Positions 22,346 to 31,113 of a DNA stretch of 64,000 bases are shown here, one piece after another (within the stretch, counting starts at the first letter, position 1; each line of letters opens with the position of its first letter). Below the pieces are notes generated by a model. It did not search any database. It saw nothing but the letters and a program-made list of their open reading frames with translations, and was not told the origin of the DNA. This stretch comes from Nesterenkonia pannonica (GTDB lineage: Bacteria; Actinomycetota; Actinomycetes; Actinomycetales; Micrococcaceae): assembly GCF_019575955.1 (NCBI RefSeq), contig NZ_CP080575.1:1116001-1180000 (forward strand). The letters run 5' to 3'. The position numbers were made by a program, and so were the translations under genes.

Positions 22346-23449
22346 GTGTCCGATGCTCTCCATGGCCTCCTGGCTCGCCACGTCGAGACTGGGACGATGC
22401 CTGGGGCCGTCGCAAGCTGGGGAAGGATCATCATCCGATCAGCGTCGGGCGTGATGCACCGGGTGGGCAGCCTCTGCGGACGGACTCGATCTTCCGCATC
22501 CAATCGATGACGAAGCCCGTCGCCGCAGTGGCGACGCTGCGCCTGGTCCAGGACGAACTGATCGGTCTGGACGATCCGATCGCCGCCTGGATGCCTGAGC
22601 TGGCCGAACCTCGCGTGCTCTCCCGCCCCGACGCCGCTCTGAGCGACTCGGAACCAGCACAGACCCCGATCACCGTGCGCCACCTGCTCACCAACCAATC
22701 AGGCTTCGGCGTCATGACCACGGACTCCCCGCTGAAGCAGGCCATGGTCGCGGCGGGAGTTGAAGCAGGTGCGGCGCCGGTGGCCCTAGGGACTCAGGAC
22801 TGGCTGAACGCACTCTCGGCCCTGCCCCTCGCCTTCGAGCCGGGCCGCGGATGGCGCTACCATCACTCCTTCGGTCTGCTGGGAATCCTGCTCGGACGTC
22901 TCGGCAGGGGCAGCACGCAGCGCGTGCTTGCTGACACGGTGTTCACTCCGGCGGGAATGGCCGACACCGGTTTCAGCGTCCCGCCCGCTCAGGCGCACCG
23001 TCTGATTGCGGCATTCCGGCACCGAGGTGAGGGGTTCGAGGAGTCTGAGCCCCGGGAGAGGGCTTCTACTGCGCCCCTCCGCCATTCGATGTCAGCCACT
23101 CCGAACTGGTCTCGACACTGTGGGATTATCACGCGTTCCTCCGAGCGCTGCTTGATGGTCGACTGCTCAGCCCCGAATTCAGGGACGAGCTGCGCAGCGA
23201 CCAGATCCCCTCTGGCTCAAAGACGGCTGAGAGCTTCTACCCGGGCTTCTGGGAGAGCACAGGCTGGGGGTTTGGGGTCTCGGTCGTGACAGGGGACCCT
23301 GCCGCGGTCGGTTCGGCTGGTCCGGCGGACTCGGCACCGACTTCTTCGTCGACCCCGACGGCAGGATCTGCATCGTCATGACCCAAGTGGAGATGAACGA
23401 GCGGGTGTTCGGCCTGCTCGCAGAGCTTCATGCGCTGGGTACGGTTTAG
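22346..23449 (+). CDS. Serine hydrolase of the beta-lactamase/transpeptidase (PF00144) family
   Basis: A class C beta-lactamase-fold serine hydrolase, about 365 residues. The nucleophile motif SxxK is SMTKPVAAVATLRLV near 22507. LTNQSGFG and the conserved YHHSFGLLGILLGR segment (the second motif, usually YxN, here YHH) follow. The start GTG 22346 lies after GAAGGGG. No signal peptide is seen, so a cytoplasmic esterase or peptidase role is as likely as drug resistance. Frame changes are near 22430, 23065, 23210 and 23310. The C-terminus IVMTQVEMNERVFGLL ends at TAG 23447. Substrate is unknown. Confidence 0.8.
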
Positions 23450-23672
23450 CGCCTGCCCTGCCGCATCCTGCGGTCTCTTGGGGCGACCACGGGGATTCCC
23501 GTGCCATGGTCCGATGGTCTCCCCGTGAAGCACCTGCATCCCCGTGATCAGTACCTGAGAGTGCCATTTTCCGGGTCAGAGCGACCATTTGGGGGCTAGC
23601 GTGATCTCTGGCGGATGAACGGGAATTCAAACGCTGGAACGTCATAAGCACTCTGATTTAGGGAACTTGGGA
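23450..23672. other. Intergenic region with lower GC before the surface-protein gene
   Basis: About 220 bases with no coding potential that I can see on either strand. The part 23560-23672 is AT-richer than the surroundings, including ACGTCATAAGCACTCTGATT, and probably holds the promoter of the surface-protein gene. No motif is convincing enough to name. Confidence 0.4.
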
Positions 23673-25352
23673 ATGGTTGAAAAGCAGGGGATCAGCGGGA
23701 CAGGGCTGCGCGGCGCAGGAACAGGCTGCGCCGCGCAGTGCTGAGCTCAGCGGCTGCGGTGACGATCACCGCAGTCAGCGCAGGTGCGGCAGCGCCAGCC
23801 ATGGCGCACGGGCCGAAATGGCTGGAGGGCGGCAAGCAAGTCAGTGCAGAGGCTAGTATTGAGATCGTAAACAACGAGATTGTTACCGGAAGTCATTGGG
23901 ATTCGAAGCGCCTCATCGGTTCAATCTTCCACCTGGATGGCAAAGGCCTGAGCAAGCAGACGAAGGCTACTCTCACCAACCGGGGAGCTCTGTTCGACAT
24001 CGAAGTGGGCGCCAAGGGGTACCGCACGGTCACTGTCAACGCTGAGGCGCAGCTGGGCCTGAAGTTCCGCTCCGGTCACTGCACCGACAAGAAGACCAAC
24101 CTCAGCCACGCGATTCGGCTTGGGGATGACGGCGCGTTCAGCTTCAAAGTGAAGAAGGGCGCCGACATCATCTGCCATCTGAAGAACCTCCCCGTCGAGA
24201 AGCCGAAGGAGGAAGAGCCGGAGCAGGAGGCACCGGAGCAGGAGAAGCCGGGCAAGGACAAGCCCGGTAAGGACAAGCCCGGTAAGGACAAGCCGGGCAA
24301 GGACAAGCCCGGTAAGGACAAGCCGGGTAAGGACAAGCCGGGCAAGGACAAGCCCGATACGGTCGAATCGGCATCCCTCGGCATCACCAAGAGCGCCTCG
24401 GTCGAGAGCACCAAGCCCGGCGAAACTTTCGCATACCAGGTCGACCTGGAGCACCTCAGCGGGGTCCCGCCTACGAGGTCGCACTCACTGACGAGCTGGA
24501 TGAGCGAATTCGCGTCGACGAGGTGATCGCTGGCAGCGACGACACGTGGCAGGCCTGCGAGGTCAGTGGGCAGGATGATGACGGCTTCGGCGGGGTCCTG
24601 ACGTGCGATCTGGATGGTTCCCTCGATGCGGGTGACGAGGTGGATCCCATTGAGCTCCACGTCAGCACCGCCTCTGACGCAGCCCCGGTCACCTCACCAG
24701 CACTGCAGAGGTGACATGGTGCAGCGAGCACGGTGAGGACTGCGACGCGGCGAGCCAATCGGTCGACGTGAGAGTCGATGCGATCGAAGAGCCCGTGGAC
24801 GACGTCGACGAAGAGCGCGATGAGGAAGAAGCTGGCGAACCCTCTGAGCCCGTTGTGACCGACGAACCCTCTGAGCCTCGGGAAGAAGCCCCCAGCCAGA
24901 GGACGAGAACTCCGAGGGTGAGGCGGTCGAAGACGAGGCGCCTCAGCCGGAGGACGAGAAGTCCGAGGACGAAGCGGTCGAAGACGAGGCGCCTCAGCCC
25001 GAGGATGAGACGTCTGGAGACGAAGCGGCGAGAAGGAAGCAGCTCAGCCGCAGCATAAGGACGGTGACGAGAACGACTCCTCCGCGGGGCTGCTCCTGCC
25101 GCCGAGGACGAGCCGAAGCCCGTCGAAGAGATCACCCCTGAGCCATCACCGGCAGGGGAGCAGGACACTCCCGGTCAGCTGACCAGTGAGTCCGCATCCG
25201 AGACGCCTCACTCGGATGACACAGAGGACGAGCTGGCGCGGACCGGAGTGAGCACCGGAGGTGCGGCATTGGGCGCTTTGGCCCTGCTGCTCTCCGGTGC
25301 GGGGACCTGGTGGGTCGCCAAATCCCCACGGCGACGCACCGAGGTCTCCTAA
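23673..25352 (+). CDS. Sortase-anchored repeat surface protein with LAxTG sorting signal
   Basis: A secreted wall protein of about 555 residues. The signal peptide has a basic start (RRNRLRRAV), a hydrophobic core (LSSAAAVTITAVSAGAAA) and a likely cut after APAMA. A globular N-terminal domain follows, then seven GKDKP repeats. Next comes a DUF11-like adhesion domain (LGITKSASVESTKPGETFAY), then a long acidic Glu/Asp/Pro region with a repeated unit. The C-terminus has LARTG, a hydrophobic helix and KSPRRRTEVS, a sorting signal of the LAxTG type used by actinobacterial sortase E. Frame changes occur near 23720, 24470, 24700, 24890, 25040 and 25085. Start ATG 23673 is inferred across one of them; GTG 23738 is an alternative. 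Confidence 0.8.
24251..24355 (+). repeat. Seven tandem 15-base repeats encoding GKDKP
   Basis: The unit GGCAAGGACAAGCCG (with GGT and CCC variants) is repeated seven times without a gap. Only third positions vary, which fits both recent expansion and selection on the protein. The Pro/Lys/Asp-rich rod probably spans the cell wall. Confidence 0.95.
24898..25031 (+). repeat. Acidic repeats in the wall-spanning region
   Basis: Two and a partial copy of a roughly 60-base unit encode GEAVEDEAPQPEDE with small changes. The segment lies between the DUF11-like domain and the sorting signal. Frame changes next to it could reflect difficulty in resolving the repeat. Confidence 0.7.
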
Positions 25353-25472
25353 CGGAGGAACGGGAACAGGAGGCCGTCGGCATAGCGGTCGGGGTCCAGG
25401 AAGGCCCGATCCGCCGCCGCATGGTCTCCGCCCCTCCGAGAAGAGAGCGAACTGATTCGCCTCAACAGATCT

Positions 25473-25514
25473 GGCGTGTGAGGACTGTACCGGGAAGGGC
25501 AGTCCTCACACGCC
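25473..25514. terminator. Strong hairpin terminator between surface-protein gene and antitoxin-like gene
   Basis: A perfect 15-base inverted repeat, GGCGTGTGAGGACTG (25473-25487) and CAGTCCTCACACGCC (25500-25514), has a 12-base loop and TTTC after it. It ends the surface-protein transcript. Confidence 0.85.
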
Positions 25515-25544
25515 TTTCACGTTCATCGAGCGGAAGGGACCCTC

Positions 25545-25762
25545 GTGGTCAAAAGCGTTGATATCGAAGAGTTTCGTGAGCGGCTGGAGATCTACCTCGC
25601 TTAAGCACCGACCCGATTGTCATTCACCGGGGCGGACAGACCCTCGGACACTGCATCCCCTCACGCAGCGTCAGGCGGCCCCCAGCCTGACCGCAACACA
25701 GAGGACACCCGCCGCCGAATCCGTGAGCGCAGGGAACGCGCCGAGATGGGCCTGTCTCTGTG
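25545..25762 (+). CDS. Small Phd/YefM antitoxin-like protein
   Basis: About 72 residues. It starts at GTG 25545 after GGAAGGGA. VKSVDIEEFRERLE, TDPIVIHRGGQTLGHCIPSR and the basic tail RRRIRERRERAEMGLSL resemble Phd/YefM-type antitoxins, which have an N-terminal DNA-binding domain and a charged C-terminal toxin-binding tail. GCTTAAGC at 25599-25606 makes a false TAA where GCCGGC would give Ala-Gly. A second frame change is near 25660. No toxin gene is visible beside it, so it may be an orphan antitoxin or a free regulator. Similarity is judged by eye only. Confidence 0.5.
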
Positions 25763-25805
25763 AACCACCACCGGTGCCCACCCGGGACTGGGCCATCGAG
25801 CCGTG

Positions 25806-26184
25806 TCATTCAGAAGGGGTGAGCACTCGCCGCACAGGAAAGTCCTGTCCCTCAAGGATGACCTGGGCCGCCTGAAGGGTATCGACGTTCACCAGCACCG
25901 GGGCCAAAAGGTTGGCAGCCTAACTCGCCCTGAGCGGTATTGACCACCACAAGCACCCGCACCTGATCTGCGGATACGGCGTCCACCTCCGAAAGATGGG
26001 CGCGAATGTCCGGAGCGTAGTCCCGGATGTGAAGGGCCGGGTCCATCAGGAAGAGCTTCAGCTCCGGCAGCTCATCCGCTTCCAACGAGTACAGGCTTAC
26101 GGCCCCCTCCACGGCCGAGAGCACGAACTGCGTCAACGGCGCCAAGCCCGGAAGCGACTGGGGAAAGCGAAGCTGGGACGTCAC
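25806..26184 (-). CDS. fliW: Flagellar assembly factor FliW
   Basis: FliW binds flagellin and antagonises CsrA, coupling flagellin export to its translation. The sequence has LRFPQSLPGLAPLTQFVLSA, then a segment expected to read GLYSLEA. GTAAGC (+ strand GCTTAC 26095-26100) gives VSLYSLEA instead of AGLYSLEA. FLMDPALHIRDYAPDI and VRVLVVVNTAQGEL are typical. One frame change near 25920 lets the reading end at TGA (25806-25808) as VRRVLTPSE. The GTG start at 26184 overlaps the flgL stop, so the two are coupled. csrA lies at the other end of the locus. Confidence 0.88.
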
Positions 26185-27061
26185 CGCAGATAATCCATCA
26201 GCGACGACTGGAGCACGCGCGCCGAGGACATCAGTGCCGCCTGGTATGCGACCTCCTGGGCCTGCAGGTCAAGAGCGGCGGACGCCAAGTCAGCGTCCTC
26301 CAGATCACTCCTGCGGGTCTCGAGCCGCACTCTGTCATCCATGAGAACTGCCTCCTGACGAAGCGTCGTCGCATGCTGGGCGCCCACCTCAGCCTGAACA
26401 GCCTGCAGGCGCGAGAACCAGCCGTCCAACTCCTCAATCGTCGGCAGCAGCGATTCGCCGGAGCGCACGCTCTCGGCTGCGCGGGCCAGCATGCCGAACA
26501 CGTTGTCCTCACGAGTGCCGAAGGCAGCAGCGCCGTCCACATCAACGCGAACAGTGGTGCCTTGCCCCACCTTTCGGGTCACCGAGGTGTCCGCCACCCC
26601 TGATGCATCCCATCCGCATCGAAGGCACGGGGCGCATCGGACGTTCCCGCGAACACGCTGCGTCCCATGAACTGGGTGTTCGCCGCGTCCAGCAGATCCT
26701 TCCTCAAGGCTTCCAGCTGCAGCGCATGCGTCTCACGGGTGCTGGGCGTCATCGTGCCCTGGTTCGCCGCAGACAGCAGGACGTCTCTGACCTGGTGGAT
26801 CGTATTGACTCCGCGCGAGATAGCCGAATCTGCGCTCGACAGCCAGGCGTTGGCATTGCTCACGTTGCGCTCATACTGGACATTCGCGCGCAGCTGAGCC
26901 CGGACCTCCATGGCCTGAGCGGTCGCAGTCGGGTTGTCGGAGGGCCGCTCGATCTCCTTCAGGGACGAGGCCTTACGAGTAGCCGCGGCGAGCCGCTGCT
27001 GGGCAGCCTGAATATTGCGATCAGCCGCCGCGACGACTGAGATGGAGCTGACGCGCTGCAT
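26181..27061 (-). CDS. flgL: Flagellar hook-associated protein 3 (FlgL)
   Basis: FlgL forms the hook-filament junction with FlgK. It has the flagellin-like N-terminus MQRVSSISVVAAADRNIQ, then PSDNPTATAQAMEVRAQL, and a C-terminal helix DLEDADLASAALDLQAQEVA with SSLMDYLR at the very end. These paired terminal helices are the family hallmark. The ATG at 27061 is preferred over upstream codons because it matches the family start. One frame change lies near 26590. Length about 293 residues. It is the third gene of a minus-strand operon flgN-flgK-flgL-fliW. Confidence 0.9.
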
Positions 27062-27075
27062 GTTCACCACCTTCC

Positions 27076-28482
27076 CTATCGCCCGACCACACCGGTGCGG
27101 TTGATCAGCGTGTCCAACATCTGGTCGATGGCCGTCATCACTCGGGCCGCCCCTGATAGGCATGCTGGTGGGTCAGCAGCGACACGTTCTCCTCTTCCAA
27201 CGAGACCCCCGCGTGCGAACGCTGCGCCTCAACTGCGCTGACATGAGCGGTCGCTGCGTTCACAGACACAGCCGACGCGTCACGCAGGGCTGTTCCCACC
27301 CGGGCCACAAAGCGCCCCACATCTCGTCCGGTCCGCCGGACGCGGTGCCGAATTCCGCGATCCGCGACGCGTTGGAGCCGTCCAGCGCGCCGCCTCCAGG
27401 GGTGCCCGCAGCAATCTGGTCCGCCTGAGACACCACAACCTTCAACGATGCTGCAGGATGGGCAGCATCCACTGAGAAGAAGTCCTCACCGCGGCCGCCC
27501 GCCACTGTGACCCCGCACCCTGAGCCCCGTTCACTCGGTAAGCGAGCTCCAGGGCGATGTCGTCCATCGCCGCAGCCGCAGCCTTCAGCGGGCCGCCGTC
27601 CTCAGGCGCAGCCAGCATGGCGATTCTGCCGGCGATCTCACCGCCGGTGAGTGAGGCCGCATCCCCGTGGCTTCCCGGTGCGACCATGTCACGCGGGGAC
27701 CTTCCGCATCGCTGATGCTCGAACCGCCCGAGACCGCGAGGCTCCTGGAGGACGAGCCCTCAACCAGTGCTGTGCCGCCGATCAGCACATCCGCCGTGCC
27801 ATTCGGGTTGTAGCGCACCTCGGCTCCGGTCAGCTCCGCAATCCGCGCCGTGAGCTGATCGCGCCTGTCCAAGAGTTCGTTGACCGACCCTCCGGCCGCC
27901 CCCTGGCTGCTGATCTGCTGGTTCAGGGCAGCTGCCGATGCGGCAGCGGAGTTGACCTCCGTGATCGCTGCGTCGAGGAGCGGCGCTCTGAGGCGTATTG
28001 GGAGGACAGCTCCTCGTGCATCCTGTTCAGCTGATCCGCAGCAGCCTTCCCGTTCGATATCAGGACAGCCGCGGGCGGCTGCTCACCCGGCGCCGCAGCG
28101 ACGTCGTCCCATGACTGCCAGAATTCGCTGAGCAGCTCCGAAAGGCCGCCCTCCCCGGTTCGCGCAGGATGCTCTCTATGCGAGAGAGACCGTCGACGCT
28201 GACCGACGTCTGCTCAGCGGCCGCCCCGGTGCTTCGCACCCGGGCATCCAGGTGCAGGCTGTTCAGCCGAGCGACGTCAGTGACTGTTACTCCTCCGGAG
28301 GAGCTGGACCCGAGGCTGAGGCGTCCCACCGTCGCAGGGGCAGCGACGGACGCGGTCTCCACGCGTTGGCGCGTGTAGCCTTCGGTGCCCACGTTCGCGA
28401 TGTTGTGGTTAGCCGTCTCGAGGCCGCGCCGGGCGGCGGCGAGGCCGCTCCAGGCTGTGCTGAGCCCGCTGAAGGTGCTCAT
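27076..28482 (-). CDS. flgK: Flagellar hook-associated protein 1 (FlgK)
   Basis: FlgK is the first hook-filament junction protein. The N-terminus is MSTFSGLSTAWSGLAAARRG followed by ETANHNIANVGTEGYTRQ, the rod/hook-family signature. The C-terminus has GVSLEEENVSLLTHQHAYQG followed by the conserved ARVMTAIDQMLDTLIN. Frame changes near 28070, 27880, 27690, 27480, 27330 and 27150 divide the gene. After joining it is about 470 residues, within the normal range. It lies four bases from flgN. Confidence 0.9.
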
Positions 28483-28485
28483 GGT

Positions 28486-28968
28486 CTACAGCTCCGTATC
28501 CAGCAGCCGAGGGGACGGGTCTGAGCCGCCCTGCCGCGGCTGGTCATATGTGTAGGTGTCGGAATCCAGGCTCGCAAGAGTCTCCTGGGTGGCGCGCTGC
28601 GCTCCGCGAAGAATGGTGGTGTTGGTGTCCTTCAGCGCCGCGATGCGCTCCGCGGTGGCACGCAGGGCGCTGAGGTGGTTCTCCAGGATGTCCCGCCAGG
28701 CCGGCTCCGTCACGGCCTGGGTGATCTGGCCCAGCGTCGAATCCCCGTCCAGGTTCAGCGATGCGGCCACCTCGGCGGACTCCACAGCTCGGGCCAGCGA
28801 CGCCGCGCTGACCTTTTCGACCACGGTGTCGATCTCCCGGGTGGCCCGGTCCAGCCACTGGGTCTTGCCTGAGACCAGCAGGAGCTGCTGCTCCTCCATC
28901 TTGAACTCCAGGAGGTCGAGGAGCTCACGCTCGCGCCACAGCAGGGCGGTGAGCGAGTTCAGCGTCAT
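28486..28968 (-). CDS. flgN: FlgN-like export chaperone
   Basis: An intact 160-residue, mostly helical protein at the head of the flgK operon, the usual place of FlgN, the chaperone for FlgK and FlgL. Features are LWRERELLDLLEFKMEEQQL, a charged middle and an ENHLSALRATAERIAALKD helix near the C-terminus. FlgN proteins diverge strongly in sequence, so the call rests on size, helical content and position. A sigma-28-type promoter lies 42-70 bases upstream. Confidence 0.75.
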   Translation of the reverse strand: MTLNSLTALLWRERELLDLLEFKMEEQQLLLVSGKTQWLDRATREIDTVVEKVSAASLARAVESAEVAASLNLDGDSTLGQITQAVTEPAWRDILENHLSALRATAERIAALKDTNTTILRGAQRATQETLASLDSDTYTYDQPRQGGSDPSPRLLDTEL

Positions 28969-29009
28969 AGCAGCTCCTTGCGCAGATCAGCGGGGTGTCT
29001 ACCCGCACA

Positions 29010-29037
29010 CTGTCGGCACGGATCCGCGCTCCGTAAG
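29010..29037 (-). promoter_or_regulatory. Sigma-28-type promoter for flgN-flgK-flgL-fliW
   Basis: On the - strand CTTAC (29037-29033) and GCCGACAG (29017-29010) are separated as in the flgB promoter: 19 bases from the second base of the -35 element to the start of the -10 element. The known FliA consensus is TAAA-N15-GCCGATAA. This is the only minus-strand copy and fits the divergent operon. Confidence 0.6.
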
Positions 29038-29152
29038 ATGAAATCTTCTCAAACGGCGTGCGTGCTGTCGACGGTTACCTCCTCTTAACTTGCAGTTAGC
29101 AATGATCTAGTTCAATGTTGAAGCAGTCAGGATGACTTAAGGACTTTTTAAG

Positions 29153-30051
29153 GTGGTTCCCAGGAATGGATGCTCGGGACCGCAACAACTGAATGAGAGC
29201 AGAGCGGCTGAGGCGGCCGCTCTGGGCTCAAGGCAATATGGGGATTGCACCTTGAACACGCATGCACGGAATCAGCTTGTGGTCGATAACCTCCCGCTCG
29301 TGGGATACCTCGTGTCAGACCTCTGCTCACGAGCGACGCACCTTTCGCGCGAGGATCTGACGTCAGTGGGATCCATCGCGCTCATCCAGGCAGCGGATGC
29401 CTTCGACCCGGAGAAGGGCGTTCCGTTCGGCGCGTACGCGCGCCGCCGCATCCTGGGGCGTTCGCCGATGAGATGCGGTCCTCTGACTGGGCGGGACGGC
29501 TCCAGCGGCAGAAGATCCGGCAGAGCCGATCCGCCGAGGACGCGCTCACAGGAGCCCTGGGACGCAGACCCTCTGTCGCTGAGGTGGCGGCCGCCATGGG
29601 AGTCGACGAGAAGACGGCCGGGGCAGCCATGAGGGACGCTCAGCTCACCGAGGTCTCCCTGGAGGACGAGATGTCCGACTATCTGGTGGCGGAGAGCTCC
29701 ACCCCGGAGCAGGAGCTGCTGGCCGCCGAACAGGCGCACGTCACGCGAGAAGCAGTCCAGGCGCTTCCTGAGAGGATGCGGCTCATCGTCACGCGGCTCT
29801 TCTTCGACGGGAGCACCGTGAAGGACGTCGCCGCTGAGCTGGGCGTGACCCATTCGGCCGTCTCTCAGCAGAGGACAGAGGCGATGCGCATGCTGCGCAC
29901 CGCGCTGAACGCCCACTACGCCATGGGCACCCCTGAACCCGCGGCGGCGAAGGGCGCAGGAGCCAAGCGGCGGGAGCAGTACTCCGCGATGTACGGCCAG
30001 CGTGTGCTCGGCGGCCTGCTGGCTGCCGGACGGCTGGCTCTCATCGCCTGA
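29153..30051 (+). CDS. fliA: Sigma-28 family flagellar sigma factor (FliA/WhiG type)
   Basis: An alternative sigma factor of group 3 for late flagellar genes. Region 2 has NLPLVGYLVSDLCSRATHLS and VGSIALIQAADAFDPEKGVP then FGAYARRRI. Region 3 has GRRPSVAEVAAAMGVDEKT. Region 4 has LPERMRLIVTRLFFDGSTV and a helix-turn-helix ELGVTHSAVSQQRTEAMRML. One frame change lies near 29465 (A-D-E-M-R context). The start is uncertain. GTG 29153 gives a 33-residue leader, and TTG 29252 begins close to region 2. The upstream bases are unusually AT-rich, consistent with a promoter. Related WhiG factors exist in actinobacteria, but the flagellar context favours FliA. Confidence 0.88.
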
Positions 30052-30090
30052 GCGGCCCTTGAGGCGGCGACAAAGTTCTTCGGCGATCTG

Positions 30091-30119
30091 CTAACGGCTG
30101 GGTGGGGCCGCGCCGATAG
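30091..30119 (+). promoter_or_regulatory. Sigma-28-type promoter for fliC
   Basis: CTAAC (30091-30095) and GCCGATAG (30112-30119), 20 bases from the second base of the first element. This is the closest match in the window to the FliA -10 consensus GCCGATAA. It lies 66 bases before the fliC start. Confidence 0.75.
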
Positions 30120-30129
30120 CGGTGGGTGA

Positions 30130-30177
30130 GGTCCATGGACGGACCCGATCATCAGCAGAAGAACTCTTCATGGAGGA
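30130..30177 (+). promoter_or_regulatory. Probable CsrA-binding leader of fliC (GGA hairpin plus Shine-Dalgarno GGA)
   Basis: GGTCC (30130-30134) and GGACC (30141-30145) can pair and present ATGGAC in a six-base loop, the classic CsrA target (GGA in a hairpin loop). A second GGA is in GGAGGA (30172-30177), the fliC ribosome binding site. The spacing of about 35 bases between the two GGA motifs fits one CsrA dimer bridging both, as known for hag of Bacillus subtilis. csrA and fliW are both in this locus. Confidence 0.6.
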
Positions 30178-30184
30178 ATGAGAT

Positions 30185-31014
30185 ATGTCTCTTCAGATCA
30201 ACACCAATGTCGCGGCCCTGAACGCACACCGCAACCTGTCCAACACGCAGAACTCCCTGTCCAGCTCGCTGGAGAAGCTGTCCTCAGGTCTGCGCATCAA
30301 CCGTGCGGCCGACGACGCTGCCTACTCTCGATCTCCGAGGGTCTGCGCAGTCAGGTCAACGGCCTGCAGGTCGCTGCTCGTAACGCTCAGGACGGTGTGT
30401 CTGTCATCCAGACGGCCGAGGGTTCCCTGAACCAGGCGCACGACCTGCTGCAGCGCGTCCGCGACCTCACCGTGCAGGCCGGAAACGATTCCAACAATGC
30501 GGAGTCGCGCGCCGCCATCATGAACGAGATCGGCGAGCTGGGGAAGGAGCTCTCCCGCATCGCCGACAACGCCAACTTCAACGGCATCGACCTGCTCAGT
30601 GATGCCGCTGGAGGAACGTCTCTGACGTTCCAGGTCGGCGCAGGCGCCGATGAATCCAACCAGATATCGGTGAACCTCTTCGACCTCTCGGCCGTGGGCG
30701 GCGAAATCGAGGGATTGACGGACATCAGTGCCGCGACCGTGGGCGACGCCCTTGACACCATCGATGCGCAGATTGCCTCTGTCTCCTCAGCCCGCGCTGA
30801 GATGGGTGCCACCCAGAACCGGCTCGAGTCGGCGATCAACTCGATCAACGTCTCCCGCGAGAACCTCTCTGCTGCTGAGTCCCGCATCCGCGATGTGGAC
30901 ATGGCCGCTGAGATGACCAACTTCACGCGCTCGAACATCCTGTCCCAGGCCTACACCGCCATGCTCGCGCAGGCGAACCAGTCCACCCAGGGTGTGCTGC
31001 AGCTCCTGGGCTGA
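30185..31014 (+). CDS. fliC: Flagellin
   Basis: The filament subunit, about 277 residues, a short flagellin with little variable domain. The N-terminal D0/D1 region reads [18 protein letters not shown], then [20 protein letters not shown]. The C-terminal D0 reads [20 protein letters not shown] followed by [15 protein letters not shown]. One break near 30325 has GCCTAC and a lost C in place of GCCGGCC, within [24 protein letters not shown] ribosome binding site lies 8 bases before ATG 30185. A sigma-28-type promoter and a CsrA-like leader precede it and a hairpin follows it, so it is probably transcribed alone. Confidence 0.95.
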
Positions 31015-31037
31015 TCCCCGGCTGACGCGGCGTAGGG

Positions 31038-31071
31038 CTGCCCCGGGACATCAGCATCTCTCCCGGGGCAG
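31038..31071 (+). terminator. Hairpin after fliC
   Basis: CTGCCCCGGGA (31038-31048) and TCCCGGGGCAG (31061-31071) form an 11-base perfect stem with a 12-base loop. There is no T tract, so it may stabilise the flagellin mRNA end or terminate only partly before fliD. Confidence 0.65.
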
Positions 31072-31113
31072 TCCTGCTCCGCACCCTCCCCATGACCTCC
31101 AGAGGAGCTTCGG

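Noticed and set aside
24251-24355. CRISPR-like repeat array
   Set aside because: The 15-base units are contiguous, without spacers, and in frame, so they encode the GKDKP protein repeat.
23921-24660. Two minus-strand open frames with Leu/Pro/Gly repeats
   Set aside because: They are reverse reads of the GKDKP repeat region, and the repeat pattern comes from the real + strand gene.
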